This document shows positions 1 to 8,843 of a stretch of DNA of 64,000 nucleotides, piece by piece. Made by a program: the position numbers and the translations under genes. The stretch spans positions 1 to 64,000 of the forward strand of contig NZ_JAQWOO010000027.1 in the NCBI RefSeq assembly GCF_029245835.1, given 5' to 3'. The DNA comes from Algibacter sp. (GTDB lineage: Bacteria > Bacteroidota > Bacteroidia > Flavobacteriales > Flavobacteriaceae). The first letter of the stretch is position 1, and each line of letters starts with the position of its first letter. The notes below the pieces were generated by a model. The model was not told where the DNA came from. It ran no database searches and saw nothing but the letters and a program-made list of their open reading frames with translations.

Positions 1-101
1 AAAAAAGTGAGTTTGGCGATATAGAAATCGCTTTGCTCTATTTTAACAACATTATTATTTACTATTAAAACAAAGAGCGTCAAAATAAAACCTAAATGAC
101 C

Positions 102-140
102 AAAAATAAAAAGATCGCCTAAATTGTTTTTAGACGACCT
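102..140 (-). terminator. Rho-independent terminator after the YceI gene
   Basis: Read on the minus strand, a 12-bp stem (two G-U pairs) with a 4-nt loop at 112-140 is followed by a U-rich run at 102-111. It lies 31 bp downstream of the YceI stop codon and fits an intrinsic terminator for that gene. The first 100 bases of the window hold no gene that I can support. Confidence 0.75.
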
Positions 141-170
141 CCTTATTTTAACTATAATTCAATCTGTAAA

Positions 171-749
171 CTAAAACTCTAAATCTGCTACTAAATCAAA
201 TTCATCATAAATAGCTTTATCTTTTAAACCATCAAAAAAGCTTGTAGAACCATAACGTACATCGTACTTGGTTCTATCTATCTTTAAAGATGCTGTAGCT
301 TTACTTCCGTAAATTGAAATAGTAAAAGTTACAGGGTTTGTTTTTCCTTTAATAGTTAAATCTCCTGAAACGGTGTAAGCATTTTTACCTGAAGTAGTTA
401 CATCCTTAAACACTAAAGTTGCAGTTGGATGATTTGCAACGCCAAAGAAGTCGTCAGATTTTAAATGACCATCAAGTTTGCCTTTATATTCTCCTTCTAA
501 ATCCGTTGTATTTATAGTAGTCATATCTATAACAAATTCACCACCAGTTAATTTTTCTTCTTCAAAAGTCAATGAACCCGATTGAATAGCTATGTTACCT
601 TCATGCGAACCAGTAACTTTATAGCCTTTCCAAACCACTTTACTTTTATCGATTTTTATTTCTTTTTTATTTCCATCAATAGTTGTGAAAGAAAATGTAG
701 TAAATGCTACTAAAGCAAATATTGCAAAATTTTTAATTGTGTTTTTCAT
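171..749 (-). CDS. YceI family periplasmic protein
   Basis: The 192-residue product starts with a signal peptide (about residues 1-22, hydrophobic core FAIFALVAF), so it should be exported to the periplasm. The rest is one YceI-like domain: a lipocalin-type beta barrel known in this family to bind polyprenoid lipids. Family signatures are the early KIDKSKVVWKG strand, the F..D..TTINTTDLEG segment, the LKSDDFFGVANHPTA stretch and the central LTIKGKTNPVTF strand. Length is normal for the family. It lies 99 bp downstream of a Crp/Fnr regulator on the same strand, with a palindrome between them, so it may have its own promoter. The exact ligand cannot be read from sequence. Confidence 0.9.
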   Translation of the reverse strand: MKNTIKNFAIFALVAFTTFSFTTIDGNKKEIKIDKSKVVWKGYKVTGSHEGNIAIQSGSLTFEEEKLTGGEFVIDMTTINTTDLEGEYKGKLDGHLKSDDFFGVANHPTATLVFKDVTTSGKNAYTVSGDLTIKGKTNPVTFTISIYGSKATASLKIDRTKYDVRYGSTSFFDGLKDKAIYDEFDLVADLEF

Positions 750-818
750 TTTTTTATTAATTATTATTACACTGCAAATATCTGATGGATTGGTGATTTA
801 AAAAATAAGGTAGATTAT

Positions 819-850
819 AAAATAAAGTTAATCTAGTTTAACTTTATTTT
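819..850. terminator. 13-bp perfect AT-rich inverted repeat
   Basis: The arms 819-831 and 838-850 are perfect reverse complements (AAAATAAAGTTAA and its complement) around a 6-nt loop. The repeat overlaps the stop codon of the Crp/Fnr gene, so it is best read as a weak bidirectional terminator. A regulator-binding palindrome upstream of the YceI gene is an alternative. Confidence 0.45.
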
Positions 851-1430
851 ATTCCAAAAGAAGTTGTCCTTTAATTTTGCTTAAAAATTCTTTAGTAACA
901 CCAAGGTATGAAGCTATCATATACTGCGGAATACGTTGTTCTAATTTTGGGTATTGATTTTTAAAATAAAGGTATCTCTCTTTTGCTGAAAGACTAAAGT
1001 TTCTAATCACTCGTTTTTGTGATGCAACAAAAGCACGCTCTATTATTAATCTAAAGAAACGCTCTAATTTTGGAATTTCCCTATATAAATCTTCAATATC
1101 GTCTTTAGAAAACATAATAAATTCTGTGTTTTCTAAACATTGAACGTTAAAATCGGCTGGGGTTTGAGTAATAAAACTACCCAAATCTGAGGCCCACCAA
1201 TCTTCAATGGCAAACATTACAATATGCTCCTGCCCTTCCTCGTCTACAAAAAATGTTTTAGTACATCCAGAAATCACGAAACATTCATATTTACAAACAT
1301 CACCTTGTTGCACAATGTATTGTCCTTTCAAATATTTTCTATATGACACTTTAGAGGTTAGTAACGCCTCCTCTTCAACTGTTAAATTAACATGTTTATT
1401 TATGTAATCTAATAGCGCCTGGTTTTTCAT
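849..1430 (-). CDS. Crp/Fnr family transcriptional regulator
   Basis: The 193-residue protein has a cyclic-nucleotide-binding beta-roll (about residues 15-115) including YIVQQGDVCKYECFVISG. A dimerisation helix follows, then a short C-terminal helix-turn-helix with recognition segment ASYLGVTKEFLSKIK (about 170-187). The HTH is compact and ends five residues later, as is typical of the many Bacteroidota Crp/Fnr paralogs. No cysteine cluster for an iron-sulfur centre is present, so it is not an Fnr-type oxygen sensor. It is transcribed divergently from a drug-exporter gene, with a 217-bp spacer, which makes that exporter a plausible target. The effector is unknown. Confidence 0.9.
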   Translation of the reverse strand: MKNQALLDYINKHVNLTVEEEALLTSKVSYRKYLKGQYIVQQGDVCKYECFVISGCTKTFFVDEEGQEHIVMFAIEDWWASDLGSFITQTPADFNVQCLENTEFIMFSKDDIEDLYREIPKLERFFRLIIERAFVASQKRVIRNFSLSAKERYLYFKNQYPKLEQRIPQYMIASYLGVTKEFLSKIKGQLLLE

Positions 1431-1647
1431 TTTAAAGAATTTCTAAAACATCAAATTTAACAATAATATCATGGTCTTAACGGATATTTATTGAGTTATT
1501 ATTAAATTTAATTCACCAGCATTAGTTCTTTTTTTTAAAATTATAAAAATTTAATAGCCTGAAAAGTATTGAGTTTAACAATAACAATATTGCTTTATTA
1601 AATGATTAAAAGCTTTTTACTGTATTTAATTGCTCTATGTTTGCAAC

Positions 1648-2853
1648 ATGCAAAACGAGAATACATTTAAGTTTGAATTTGTTACTTTAATGGCATCTTT
1701 AATGTCTATTGTAGCCTTATCTATTGATACTTTGCTACCAGCTTTACCTGAAATTAGTAGTGCTTTGGGTGTTACAAATCCAAAAGATAATCAGCTATTA
1801 ATAACCATGATTTTTTTGGGATTAGGGTTTGGACAACTTTTATTTGGGCCACTATCCGATAGTTTTGGAAGAAAACCCATTGTTTACATTGGTTTTCTAG
1901 TTTTTATTATTGCTAGTATAATCTGTGTTACTACCAAAAATTTTGAGGTCATGATTATCGGAAGAATTCTTCAAGGTATAGGATTATCATCTCCACGAAG
2001 TTTGGCGCTTTCTATGATACGAGATTCTTATGATGGTGATTATATGGCGAAAATAATTTCTATTGTAGTGATGTTTTTCATTTTAGTACCTGTTGTTGCT
2101 CCAACTCTAGGTCAAGTTTTAATAAGTTTTTTTGATTGGAAGTCTATATTTTACTTCAACTTAATTATTGGTGTTTTTATCATGTTTTGGTTTTTAAAAC
2201 GTCAGCCTGAAACTTTGGTAAAAGAAAAACGTATTAAATTTTCATCACATCTTTTTATTGATGGAGCAAAAGAGTTTTTTAAGCATAAACAAGCGGTAGC
2301 ATTTACCTTTGTGTCTGGTTTTATTACAGGCTCGTTTATGGTGTATTTGAGTACCTCACAGCAAATTTTTCAAGAACAATATAATCTAGCCGAAATGTTT
2401 CCTTACATTTTTGCAAGTTTGGCAATATCTGTAGGTTTTGCTACTTTTTTAAATAGTCGATTGGTTGTTAAATATGGTATGATGCGTATTGCCTATTTAG
2501 CTACTTTAGCTTACGCTTTAGTTTCTGTTTTATATGTTGTACTATTTTGGTCTGAAAATAACCCCAGTATTTATATGCTATTAGGTTTTTTCGCTTTACA
2601 ATTTTTCGCTGTTGGTTTTCTCTTCGGAAATTTAAGAGCTATCGCTATGCAACCATTAGGACACATTGCTGGTATTGGCGCCGCAATTAATGGGTTTATT
2701 TCAACCGTTATGGCTGTTCCCATTGCCAATTATATTGGTGGCTTTGTTAATACTTCTGTTTTGCCACTATTTATTGGTTTTTCTGTTTTTGGAGTACTTT
2801 CTCTTTTCGTTTTTATAATAACGAAGAATAAAAACATTATGGTTGCCGCATAA
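1648..2853 (+). CDS. Bcr/CflA-type MFS multidrug exporter
   Basis: This is a 401-residue, 12-helix major facilitator protein of the inner membrane. The first helix contains SIDTLLPALPEI, typical of Bcr/CflA drug exporters. MFS motif A is GPLSDSFGRKP between helices 2 and 3. The frame opens at a TTG at 1630, but the ATG at 1648 (MQNENTFKF) places the usual short cytoplasmic lead before helix 1, so I chose it. The family exports drugs or small metabolites by proton antiport. The gene is divergent from a Crp/Fnr regulator and converges on the DinB-fold gene with only 9 bp between stops. The substrate cannot be predicted. Confidence 0.85.
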   Translation: MQNENTFKFEFVTLMASLMSIVALSIDTLLPALPEISSALGVTNPKDNQLLITMIFLGLGFGQLLFGPLSDSFGRKPIVYIGFLVFIIASIICVTTKNFEVMIIGRILQGIGLSSPRSLALSMIRDSYDGDYMAKIISIVVMFFILVPVVAPTLGQVLISFFDWKSIFYFNLIIGVFIMFWFLKRQPETLVKEKRIKFSSHLFIDGAKEFFKHKQAVAFTFVSGFITGSFMVYLSTSQQIFQEQYNLAEMFPYIFASLAISVGFATFLNSRLVVKYGMMRIAYLATLAYALVSVLYVVLFWSENNPSIYMLLGFFALQFFAVGFLFGNLRAIAMQPLGHIAGIGAAINGFISTVMAVPIANYIGGFVNTSVLPLFIGFSVFGVLSLFVFIITKNKNIMVAA

Positions 2854-2862
2854 GTGTTTTTG

Positions 2863-3381
2863 TTACAAATAACGCTCTTTTATAACTGCCATATGATGAA
2901 TTTCATGCCCCAGAATAATAAAAGCAGCTGCTCTTGAAGACAATGGGCTTCCACTAGCAGTTCCCATACATTTCAAATCTTCATCTTTTAAACTTTTTAA
3001 AAGTACCTTAAAGTTTTGTCTAACGGCTTGATATTCTTCAATTAAATGATCTAAAGATTTATCATTAGCTTTTGATGGCGCTATGTAATCATCTTGCTCA
3101 AAACCAGCTAAAGGATTTTTATCATGTCTTGCAATTCTGAAACAGCGGTACATAAAAATTTGTTCGGTATCAATTACATGCTGAAAAACGTCTTTTATAC
3201 TCCATTTATCAGGCGCATATCTGTATTCTAATTTATCATTAGGAATGGATTTAAAAAAATTTAAAACTCGCTGTTCTCCTTGTTTAAAACCTTCAGCTAA
3301 AGTCATTTCATTTGAGACTTTACTTATATAATTCCCATAATATGTGTCATACTCTGATGTCGTTAAATCTGAAACATTCAT
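2863..3381 (-). CDS. DinB superfamily metal-binding protein
   Basis: The 172-residue protein has the four-helix DinB/YfiT fold. A central WSIKDVFQHVIDTEQ helix and a C-terminal HEIHHMAVIKERYL helix supply the conserved histidines (H in the first, HxxxH-type in the second) that bind a divalent metal. It begins 5 bp after the stop of the ABC exporter on the same strand and is probably co-transcribed with it. Family members include thiol-dependent transferases (bacillithiol and mycothiol S-transferases), and the bacillithiol gene bshB1 is in this window, so a thiol-transferase role is possible but unproven. This is not DNA polymerase IV, which is also called DinB. Confidence 0.85.
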   Translation of the reverse strand: MNVSDLTTSEYDTYYGNYISKVSNEMTLAEGFKQGEQRVLNFFKSIPNDKLEYRYAPDKWSIKDVFQHVIDTEQIFMYRCFRIARHDKNPLAGFEQDDYIAPSKANDKSLDHLIEEYQAVRQNFKVLLKSLKDEDLKCMGTASGSPLSSRAAAFIILGHEIHHMAVIKERYL

Positions 3382-3386
3382 AATTC

Positions 3387-5159
3387 TTAAATTTTTGCTT
3401 GATAGGTATATAAATCGTAATATCTGCCTTCTAAAGAAATTAACTCATCGTGTGTGCCTCGTTCTACAATGCGACCTGCTTCTATAACTAAAATCTGGTC
3501 TGCTTTTCTAATAGTGCTTAATCTATGTGCAATAACAATGGTAGTTCTGTCTTTTACCAATTCGTTTAAACTCTTTTGAATTAAAGCTTCACTTTCTGTA
3601 TCTAAATTTGAAGTGGCTTCATCCAAAATGATAACTTTCGGATTTGCTAAAATAGCACGTGCAATAGCCAAACGTTGACGTTGTCCACCAGAGAGTTTTA
3701 CGCCTCTTTCTCCAATTAAAGTGTCTAACCCCTCATCAAATCTATCGGTAAACTCATTCACGTAAGCTGCTTTAACAGCATTTTGTAATTCTTGGTCTGT
3801 AGCGTTTGGTCTAGGAAACATAATGTTTTCTCTAATGGTGCCTTCAAATAAAAATTCATCTTGCAATACCACACCTAAATATTTACGGTAACTATTTAAT
3901 TTAACTTTGGATAAATCTTGACTATCTATGGTCACCTTTCCCGATTTCGGATTCAAAAACGTAGCAGATAATCCAGCAATAGTAGATTTACCAGAACCCG
4001 AACTACCCACCAATGCCGTTACAGAACCTGCCGGTGCATTAAAACTTATATTATGAAGCACTTCTTTATCTTCTTCATAAGCAAACGATACATCATCAAA
4101 AGCTATATTACCTTTTAAACTATCAAGTTGAATGGTACGGTTTTCATCATCTTCTTCAGCAGCCATATTCATGAGCTCTTCGGTTCTATCTAATCCTGCT
4201 AAAGCTTCTGTTAATTGGCTTCCTATATTACTCATTTGTACAATAGGCGCAATCATAAACCCAAGTATTAATGTGAAGAATAAAAATTCACCCGTAGTCA
4301 TTTCTCCTAAAATCATATAATAACCACCAATACCCATAATACCAGTTGTTGCAACACCTATTAAAAAAGTTGAAGAACTCGTCATTAATGCCGTAGCCGT
4401 TAGACTCTTTTTGACGTTCTGATATAATTTATCAACGCCTTTTTCGAAAACCGTATTTTCTTGAGCTTCAGCATTAAACGCTTTTATAACCCGAACACCA
4501 GCTAAAGTTTCGGTTAATCGCCCTGTTACCTCAGCATTAATCTTTCCGCGTTTTCTAAAAATAGGACGAATATATTTAAAAGCTCTTAGTGCTATATATC
4601 CAAATATGGAAAGTGGTATAAATACGAAAAGCGTCATCCATGGATTTAACTTTATCAAGATAATTAGTGAAATTATGGCAGTGAACGATCCACCTACCAA
4701 TTGTACCAAACCTGTACCAATTAAATTTCTAACGCCCTCAACATCACTCATAATTCTAGATACAAGAGCACCAGACTTTGTATTATCAAAAAAGCTAATA
4801 GGTAAAGACAGCACTTTTTTCTGTACTTGTGCACGTAACTCACTTATTAAATACTGTGCTTGTACACTTAATATTCTGGTTAGAGAAAACGATGTTACTG
4901 CTTGAATTAAGATAGCAACTAATACTATAGCTATTAAATTATAAAGTTTAGATACATCGCCACTTGGAACAACATCATCTAACAATACTTTACTTTGCCA
5001 CGGGAGTATTAAGCCTGCTAAACTTCTAATTACTATTAAAATTAAACCTATAAATACCAATTTTCGCCTTGGCCATATAATAGTTTTAAAAGCTTGTTTT
5101 AGAGTTACTTTTGGTTTGGAATTTTCTTTATTTTTGACGGATTCTTTAAGGTGTTGCAT
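3387..5159 (-). CDS. MsbA-like ABC exporter, fused permease and ATPase
   Basis: The 590-residue half-transporter has a six-helix exporter domain (about 30-320) and a C-terminal nucleotide-binding domain (about 350-590). In the latter are Walker A GSSGSGKST, Q-loop VVLQDEFLFEGT, signature LSGGQRQR, Walker B VIILDEATS and the H-loop IAHRLST. All catalytic residues are intact, so it should act as a homodimer that exports a lipid or hydrophobic compound from the inner membrane. Length matches MsbA/LmrA relatives. The DinB-fold gene follows after 5 bp. A bidirectional terminator lies upstream at 5232-5260, so the operon starts at this gene. The substrate is unknown; other possibilities are lipid-linked or multidrug export. 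Confidence 0.9.
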   Translation of the reverse strand: MQHLKESVKNKENSKPKVTLKQAFKTIIWPRRKLVFIGLILIVIRSLAGLILPWQSKVLLDDVVPSGDVSKLYNLIAIVLVAILIQAVTSFSLTRILSVQAQYLISELRAQVQKKVLSLPISFFDNTKSGALVSRIMSDVEGVRNLIGTGLVQLVGGSFTAIISLIILIKLNPWMTLFVFIPLSIFGYIALRAFKYIRPIFRKRGKINAEVTGRLTETLAGVRVIKAFNAEAQENTVFEKGVDKLYQNVKKSLTATALMTSSSTFLIGVATTGIMGIGGYYMILGEMTTGEFLFFTLILGFMIAPIVQMSNIGSQLTEALAGLDRTEELMNMAAEEDDENRTIQLDSLKGNIAFDDVSFAYEEDKEVLHNISFNAPAGSVTALVGSSGSGKSTIAGLSATFLNPKSGKVTIDSQDLSKVKLNSYRKYLGVVLQDEFLFEGTIRENIMFPRPNATDQELQNAVKAAYVNEFTDRFDEGLDTLIGERGVKLSGGQRQRLAIARAILANPKVIILDEATSNLDTESEALIQKSLNELVKDRTTIVIAHRLSTIRKADQILVIEAGRIVERGTHDELISLEGRYYDLYTYQAKI

Positions 5160-5231
5160 CTGTATTTTTCAAATAATATATATTGTAAAATTACGGATTC
5201 TATTAAGATAAAATGTTTAAACTTCACATAA

Positions 5232-5260
5232 AAAAAACCACTCAAATCGAGTGGTTTTTT
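5232..5260. terminator. Bidirectional intrinsic terminator
   Basis: Perfect 12-bp arms AAAAAACCACTC and GAGTGGTTTTTT flank a 5-nt loop. With A and T runs on both sides it can terminate in both directions. It sits 26 bp downstream of the 39-codon gene at 5286-5405 on the minus strand, which supports that gene being real. Confidence 0.85.
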
Positions 5261-5285
5261 AAACTTTATAAAGCAGGAAAATTTA

Positions 5286-5405
5286 CTATTTGCGTTTTGC
5301 TTTTTTAGCAAGTTTAGCAGCCTTTTTTTCTTTAGGCGTTAAAATGGCTACTTTTTCTAATATTCCGCCCGCTTCTTGAGCGGCATATGCTTTTACTTTT
5401 TCCAT
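5286..5405 (-). CDS. Small basic lysine/alanine-rich protein (39 aa)
   Basis: An ATG at 5405 opens a 39-codon frame ending in TAG. The product begins MEKVKAYAAQEAGGILEKVA and ends in a lysine/alanine-rich helix with KKAAKLAKKAKRK, so it is strongly basic. Codon use matches the neighbouring genes, and a strong terminator lies directly downstream. There is no signal peptide or membrane segment. The basic tail suggests binding to nucleic acid or ribosomes, but I do not recognise a family and assign no function. It is too short for routine ORF calling. Confidence 0.6.
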   Translation of the reverse strand: MEKVKAYAAQEAGGILEKVAILTPKEKKAAKLAKKAKRK

Positions 5406-5512
5406 AGTTGTTTCTTTTTTTAAAGGTAGTAATTTTTATTATACGTTAATCGCATTAGTGATTGTAACGGTTAGCTTTTGGCGAGCGGACGCATCGAGCC
5501 AAAACTAGAAGT

Positions 5513-5546
5513 GGAAAGCACGACCACGCCCAAGCGTGGTAATGCC
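5513..5546 (-). repeat. Dispersed hairpin repeat, family A copy 1
   Basis: On the minus strand this reads GGCATTACC, a hairpin with arms CCACGC/GCGTGG (5524-5539), then GGTCGTGCTTTCC. The same layout (GGCGTTACC - hairpin - GGTCGGGCTTTC) recurs at 59397-59443 and, in shortened form, inside the two long repeats near 44.8 and 45.4 kb. Hairpin arm sequences differ between copies but still pair. The flanking 5406-5634 spacer has no other gene that I can see. Confidence 0.5.
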
Positions 5547-5634
5547 AAAAAAAACAAGATAAAAATCATCATAAAACTTTCTTTATTCATTACTTTTAAC
5601 ACTTAAAAATAACCTTTTAAACTATAACAATCAG

Positions 5635-6249
5635 ATGAAAATAATTGGGATTGGTAAAAATTACGTAAATGACAAAAGTGACATTAGTGCTCTTAAAACT
5701 GGGAATCAACTTATATTTTTAAAAGCTGAAAGCACTTTGGTAACTGACAATAAGGATATTGCTTTTCCAAAAATTACAAATCAATTAATCTATGAAGTAG
5801 AGTTAGTTGCTAAAATCGGAAAAACGGGTAAAGATATTTCTGAAAATGATGCGGCTTCTTATATTAGTGAAATTGGTATTGGAATAGATTACACAGCCAA
5901 AGATGTTTTGGGTGCCAGTAGAGAAAACAAAGGACCATGGGCTTTAGCTAAAGGGTTTGATGGAGCATCACCTGTAAGTGGTTTTAAATCTATTTCTACC
6001 TTACCAGATTTAAATAACATTAACTTTAGTTTGACCATTAATGGTGAAGAAAAACAGTCTGGAAATACAACCGATATGATTTATAATTTTGTTGAAATCA
6101 TTGCTTTCGTTTCAAAATACATGACTTTAGAACCTGGGGATTTAATTTTCACAGGAACGCCTGCGAGTGGTTCTGGTCAAAATTTTAAAGGCGATCACTT
6201 ACAAGCTTTTATTGAAGGAGAGTTGCTACTAGATTTTAAACTCATATAA
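5635..6249 (+). CDS. Fumarylacetoacetate hydrolase family protein
   Basis: The 204-residue protein is a single FAH-fold domain, slightly shorter than YcgM-type relatives. Seen are the metal-ligand segment YEVELVAKIG (two acidic residues), the third-ligand region GIGIDYTAKD, the catalytic AKGFDGASP loop and the C-terminal GDLIFTGTP signature. Members of the family hydrolyse or decarboxylate 2-oxo or 1,3-dicarbonyl acids such as acylpyruvates or oxaloacetate with Mg or Mn. The gene ends 9 bp before the first nucleotidyltransferase gene of the acetate locus and is probably co-transcribed with it. An acylpyruvate or oxaloacetate substrate would fit central carbon metabolism, but this is inference. 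Confidence 0.9.
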   Translation: MKIIGIGKNYVNDKSDISALKTGNQLIFLKAESTLVTDNKDIAFPKITNQLIYEVELVAKIGKTGKDISENDAASYISEIGIGIDYTAKDVLGASRENKGPWALAKGFDGASPVSGFKSISTLPDLNNINFSLTINGEEKQSGNTTDMIYNFVEIIAFVSKYMTLEPGDLIFTGTPASGSGQNFKGDHLQAFIEGELLLDFKLI

Positions 6250-6258
6250 AATTAATAA

Positions 6259-8175
6259 ATGAAGAATTCTATTGCTGAACGTGTTGGTGATTTTTTAAAA
6301 AACTATCCGCCATTTAATATGGTTAGGGCTAAAAACTTAACAGATCTAGCTTCAGAAATCAACATTATATATTTAGAAAAGGGTAATACCGTATTTAAAA
6401 AAGGAGATTCGACTCATGAGCACTTTTACATTGTTAGAGATGGCGCCATAAGTTCAAATTATAATAATGGCAAAACCATAGAAATCATGAATATTCATGA
6501 TACTGGCGATATCTTTGGTTTAAAACCACTAATTAGTAAAGACACTTATAATCTTACTACAATAGCCAATGAAGAATCTATAGTTTACGCTATTCCCATC
6601 GCGCTTTTTCAATCTATTACAGATAATAATGCTAAGATTCAAAAATACTTAATTACCGCTTTTGCATCCAACACTTACACACCCTATACCGCAGAAGAAT
6701 CTGGTAAAATTTTTGTTGATTATTTACCAAACACCTCTCAAGACATTGTAAACTTTCAAACCGTAAATTACACCAAAGCCCCCATTACTTGCAGTTTAAA
6801 ATCTACTTTAAAAAGTGCTGCTAAAAAAATGTGTAAGCATAAAATTGGATGTATCATTGTGGTAGATGAAAACAAAAAACCTGCTGGTATTATTACAAAT
6901 AGTGATATAAAAAACAAAATTGCAACGGGTCTATTCCCTATAGACACTAGAGTAACTAATATTATGAATTCTCCAGTAATCACAGGGAAAAAAGATTTAA
7001 CAGTTGCTGATGGACAATTACAAATGATAAAAAATAACATTGGTCATTTGTGTATTACAAAAGATGGATCTATTAATTCGAAATTGATAGGTGTACTTTC
7101 GCATCATGATGTTTTGGCTACTCTAGGAAACAATCCTTCTGTAATTTTAAAAGAAATAAAACGAGCAAAACGCACAAAAAAACTACGTGCTACCAGACGT
7201 AAAGCTAATGGCCTCTTAAAAAGTTATTTAGAACAAAACATTCCCATATCACATATTATTAATGTGATTTCACAAATTAATGACGCTGTTACCATTCGCG
7301 CTATTGAATTGGCAATAAAAAAAATGCCCACACCTCCTCCAGTTACATTTTCTTGGTTGGCTCTAGGCAGCCAAGGTAGAAAAGAACAGTTGCTTTTTAC
7401 GGATCAAGACAATGCTTTGGTTTTTGAAGATGTCCCAGAAAAAAAACGTGAAGAAACGCAAACTTATTTTTTAGAGCTTTCAAATTTAATAACCCAAACA
7501 CTCAATAAAATCGGATTTGAATACTGTGAAGCCGATATGATGGCGAGTAATCCGGAATGGTGCAAATCTTTATCCGAATGGCAAAACCAATTTAAAAAAT
7601 GGATTTTAAAACCCGATGAAAAAGCTATTTTATTATCATCCATATTCTTTGATTATAACTGTGTTTATGGCAACCAAGAATTAATAAACAAGTTAACGGA
7701 TACTGTTTATAATACTTTACAAGAAACTACTTTGTTTTTTAGATTCTTAGCAAGTGATGCTATAAAAAGCCCTTCTCCTCTTGGTTTTTTTAGACAATTT
7801 TTAATAGAGCAAAATGGTGAACAGAAAGAGCTTTTCAATATAAAAAGTAGAGCTGTTATGCCTCTGGTAGATGCAGCAAGGTTACTTATTTTAAGTAAAC
7901 AAATACGAGGTGTTAATAATACTTATGAACGCTTTGAAAGATTGGCGCAACTAGAACCTGAAAACAAAGAATTATATGAATCTTGCTCCTATGCTTTTAA
8001 AGCACTTTCCAAGTTTAAAACAAAACAAGGTCTGTTGCATAATAACTCTGGAAAACTAATTGATTTAGAGACCTTGACCAAAGAAGAAAAGTTAAAACTA
8101 AGACGTTGTTTTAAGCCTATACAGGAAATTCAAGAGATTTTAAAAATTAGATTTGATTTAAAAAACTTTATTTAA
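6259..8175 (+). CDS. cNMP-binding/CBS/DUF294 putative nucleotidyltransferase, copy 1
   Basis: The 638-residue soluble protein has four parts: a cyclic-nucleotide-binding beta-roll (about 10-140), two CBS motifs (about 175-225 and 235-290), a DUF294 nucleotidyltransferase core (about 320-460) and a helical DUF294 C-terminal domain (about 490-635). The core has the GlnD-like Gly-Ser pair in LGSQGRKEQ (370-371) and the DxD of TDQDNA (382 and 384), so it looks catalytically intact. In other bacteria this family is encoded beside acetyl-CoA synthetase and acetate symporter genes, as here. It is followed 2 bp later by a DnaQ-fold exonuclease. It presumably senses nucleotides and transfers a nucleotidyl group to an unknown target; the target is not predictable from sequence. 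Confidence 0.85.
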   Translation: MKNSIAERVGDFLKNYPPFNMVRAKNLTDLASEINIIYLEKGNTVFKKGDSTHEHFYIVRDGAISSNYNNGKTIEIMNIHDTGDIFGLKPLISKDTYNLTTIANEESIVYAIPIALFQSITDNNAKIQKYLITAFASNTYTPYTAEESGKIFVDYLPNTSQDIVNFQTVNYTKAPITCSLKSTLKSAAKKMCKHKIGCIIVVDENKKPAGIITNSDIKNKIATGLFPIDTRVTNIMNSPVITGKKDLTVADGQLQMIKNNIGHLCITKDGSINSKLIGVLSHHDVLATLGNNPSVILKEIKRAKRTKKLRATRRKANGLLKSYLEQNIPISHIINVISQINDAVTIRAIELAIKKMPTPPPVTFSWLALGSQGRKEQLLFTDQDNALVFEDVPEKKREETQTYFLELSNLITQTLNKIGFEYCEADMMASNPEWCKSLSEWQNQFKKWILKPDEKAILLSSIFFDYNCVYGNQELINKLTDTVYNTLQETTLFFRFLASDAIKSPSPLGFFRQFLIEQNGEQKELFNIKSRAVMPLVDAARLLILSKQIRGVNNTYERFERLAQLEPENKELYESCSYAFKALSKFKTKQGLLHNNSGKLIDLETLTKEEKLKLRRCFKPIQEIQEILKIRFDLKNFI

Positions 8176-8177
8176 AA

Positions 8178-8837
8178 ATGATTAAATGGTTTAGAAAAAA
8201 TAAAAAAAAGTATCCAGATTTCTGGAACGCCTATATTGACCATTTTGATACTATTGAAAAAACGCCTATTAATGAAACTAGATTTGTAGCTTTTGACACG
8301 GAAACTACTGGTTTTGATATTTTAAAAGACAGAGTTTTATCTATTGGAGCTGTCGCATTTAAGGGAAAATCTATCCCTGTAAATGATAGTTTAGAATTAT
8401 ACTTAAAACAAGATATTTTTAATCGTGATTCTGTTGAAATTCATGAAATAATAAAAAGTAGTACCGTTGATAAGGTTACGGAATTAGAAGCTATTAAAAT
8501 ATTCTTATCCTATATAAAAAATGCTGTATTAATTGCGCATCATTCTAATTTTGATAAAAACATGATGAATGAAATGCTCTCTAGACATGGTTTGGGGAAA
8601 CTAAAAAACAAATTTATAGATACAGGCGTATTATTTAATAAATCGAAGCACATTATTTATCATGAAAATCTTAAAGATCACTACTCTTTGGATGATTTAT
8701 GTAAAGCACTTAATGTACCTAAAGTAGATAGACATACCGCCAGTGGAGATGCACTTATAACCGGTATTGTATTTTTAAAGATTTTATCGCGTTTGGATAA
8801 ACGTAAACATTTACAATGGAGTTATTTACTCAAATAA
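8178..8837 (+). CDS. DnaQ-fold 3'-5' exonuclease, copy 1
   Basis: The 219-residue protein is a DEDDh exonuclease. Exo I is VAFDTETTG (D40 and E42), exo II lies in the IAHHSNFDKNMM segment, and exo III is DRHTASGDA, which supplies the catalytic His and Asp. A short N-terminal tail with YPDFWNAYIDHF is shared with the paralog at 11106. The gene starts 2 bp after the DUF294 nucleotidyltransferase stop, indicating tight coupling. It has no polymerase or PHP domain, so it is not a classical replicative epsilon subunit. The repeated pairing suggests that it removes something the nucleotidyltransferase adds, or trims a small RNA; this is inference. Confidence 0.85.
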   Translation: MIKWFRKNKKKYPDFWNAYIDHFDTIEKTPINETRFVAFDTETTGFDILKDRVLSIGAVAFKGKSIPVNDSLELYLKQDIFNRDSVEIHEIIKSSTVDKVTELEAIKIFLSYIKNAVLIAHHSNFDKNMMNEMLSRHGLGKLKNKFIDTGVLFNKSKHIIYHENLKDHYSLDDLCKALNVPKVDRHTASGDALITGIVFLKILSRLDKRKHLQWSYLLK

Positions 8838-8843
8838 GACCTA

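Noticed and set aside
1636-1643. TATGTTTG as promoter of a leaderless MFS transcript
   Set aside because: It fits TAnnTTTG but would place the start point on the ATG, and no -33 box is visible; probably chance in AT-rich DNA.
2863-3381. DNA polymerase IV
   Set aside because: The DinB name is shared, but the fold is the small four-helix metal-binding family.
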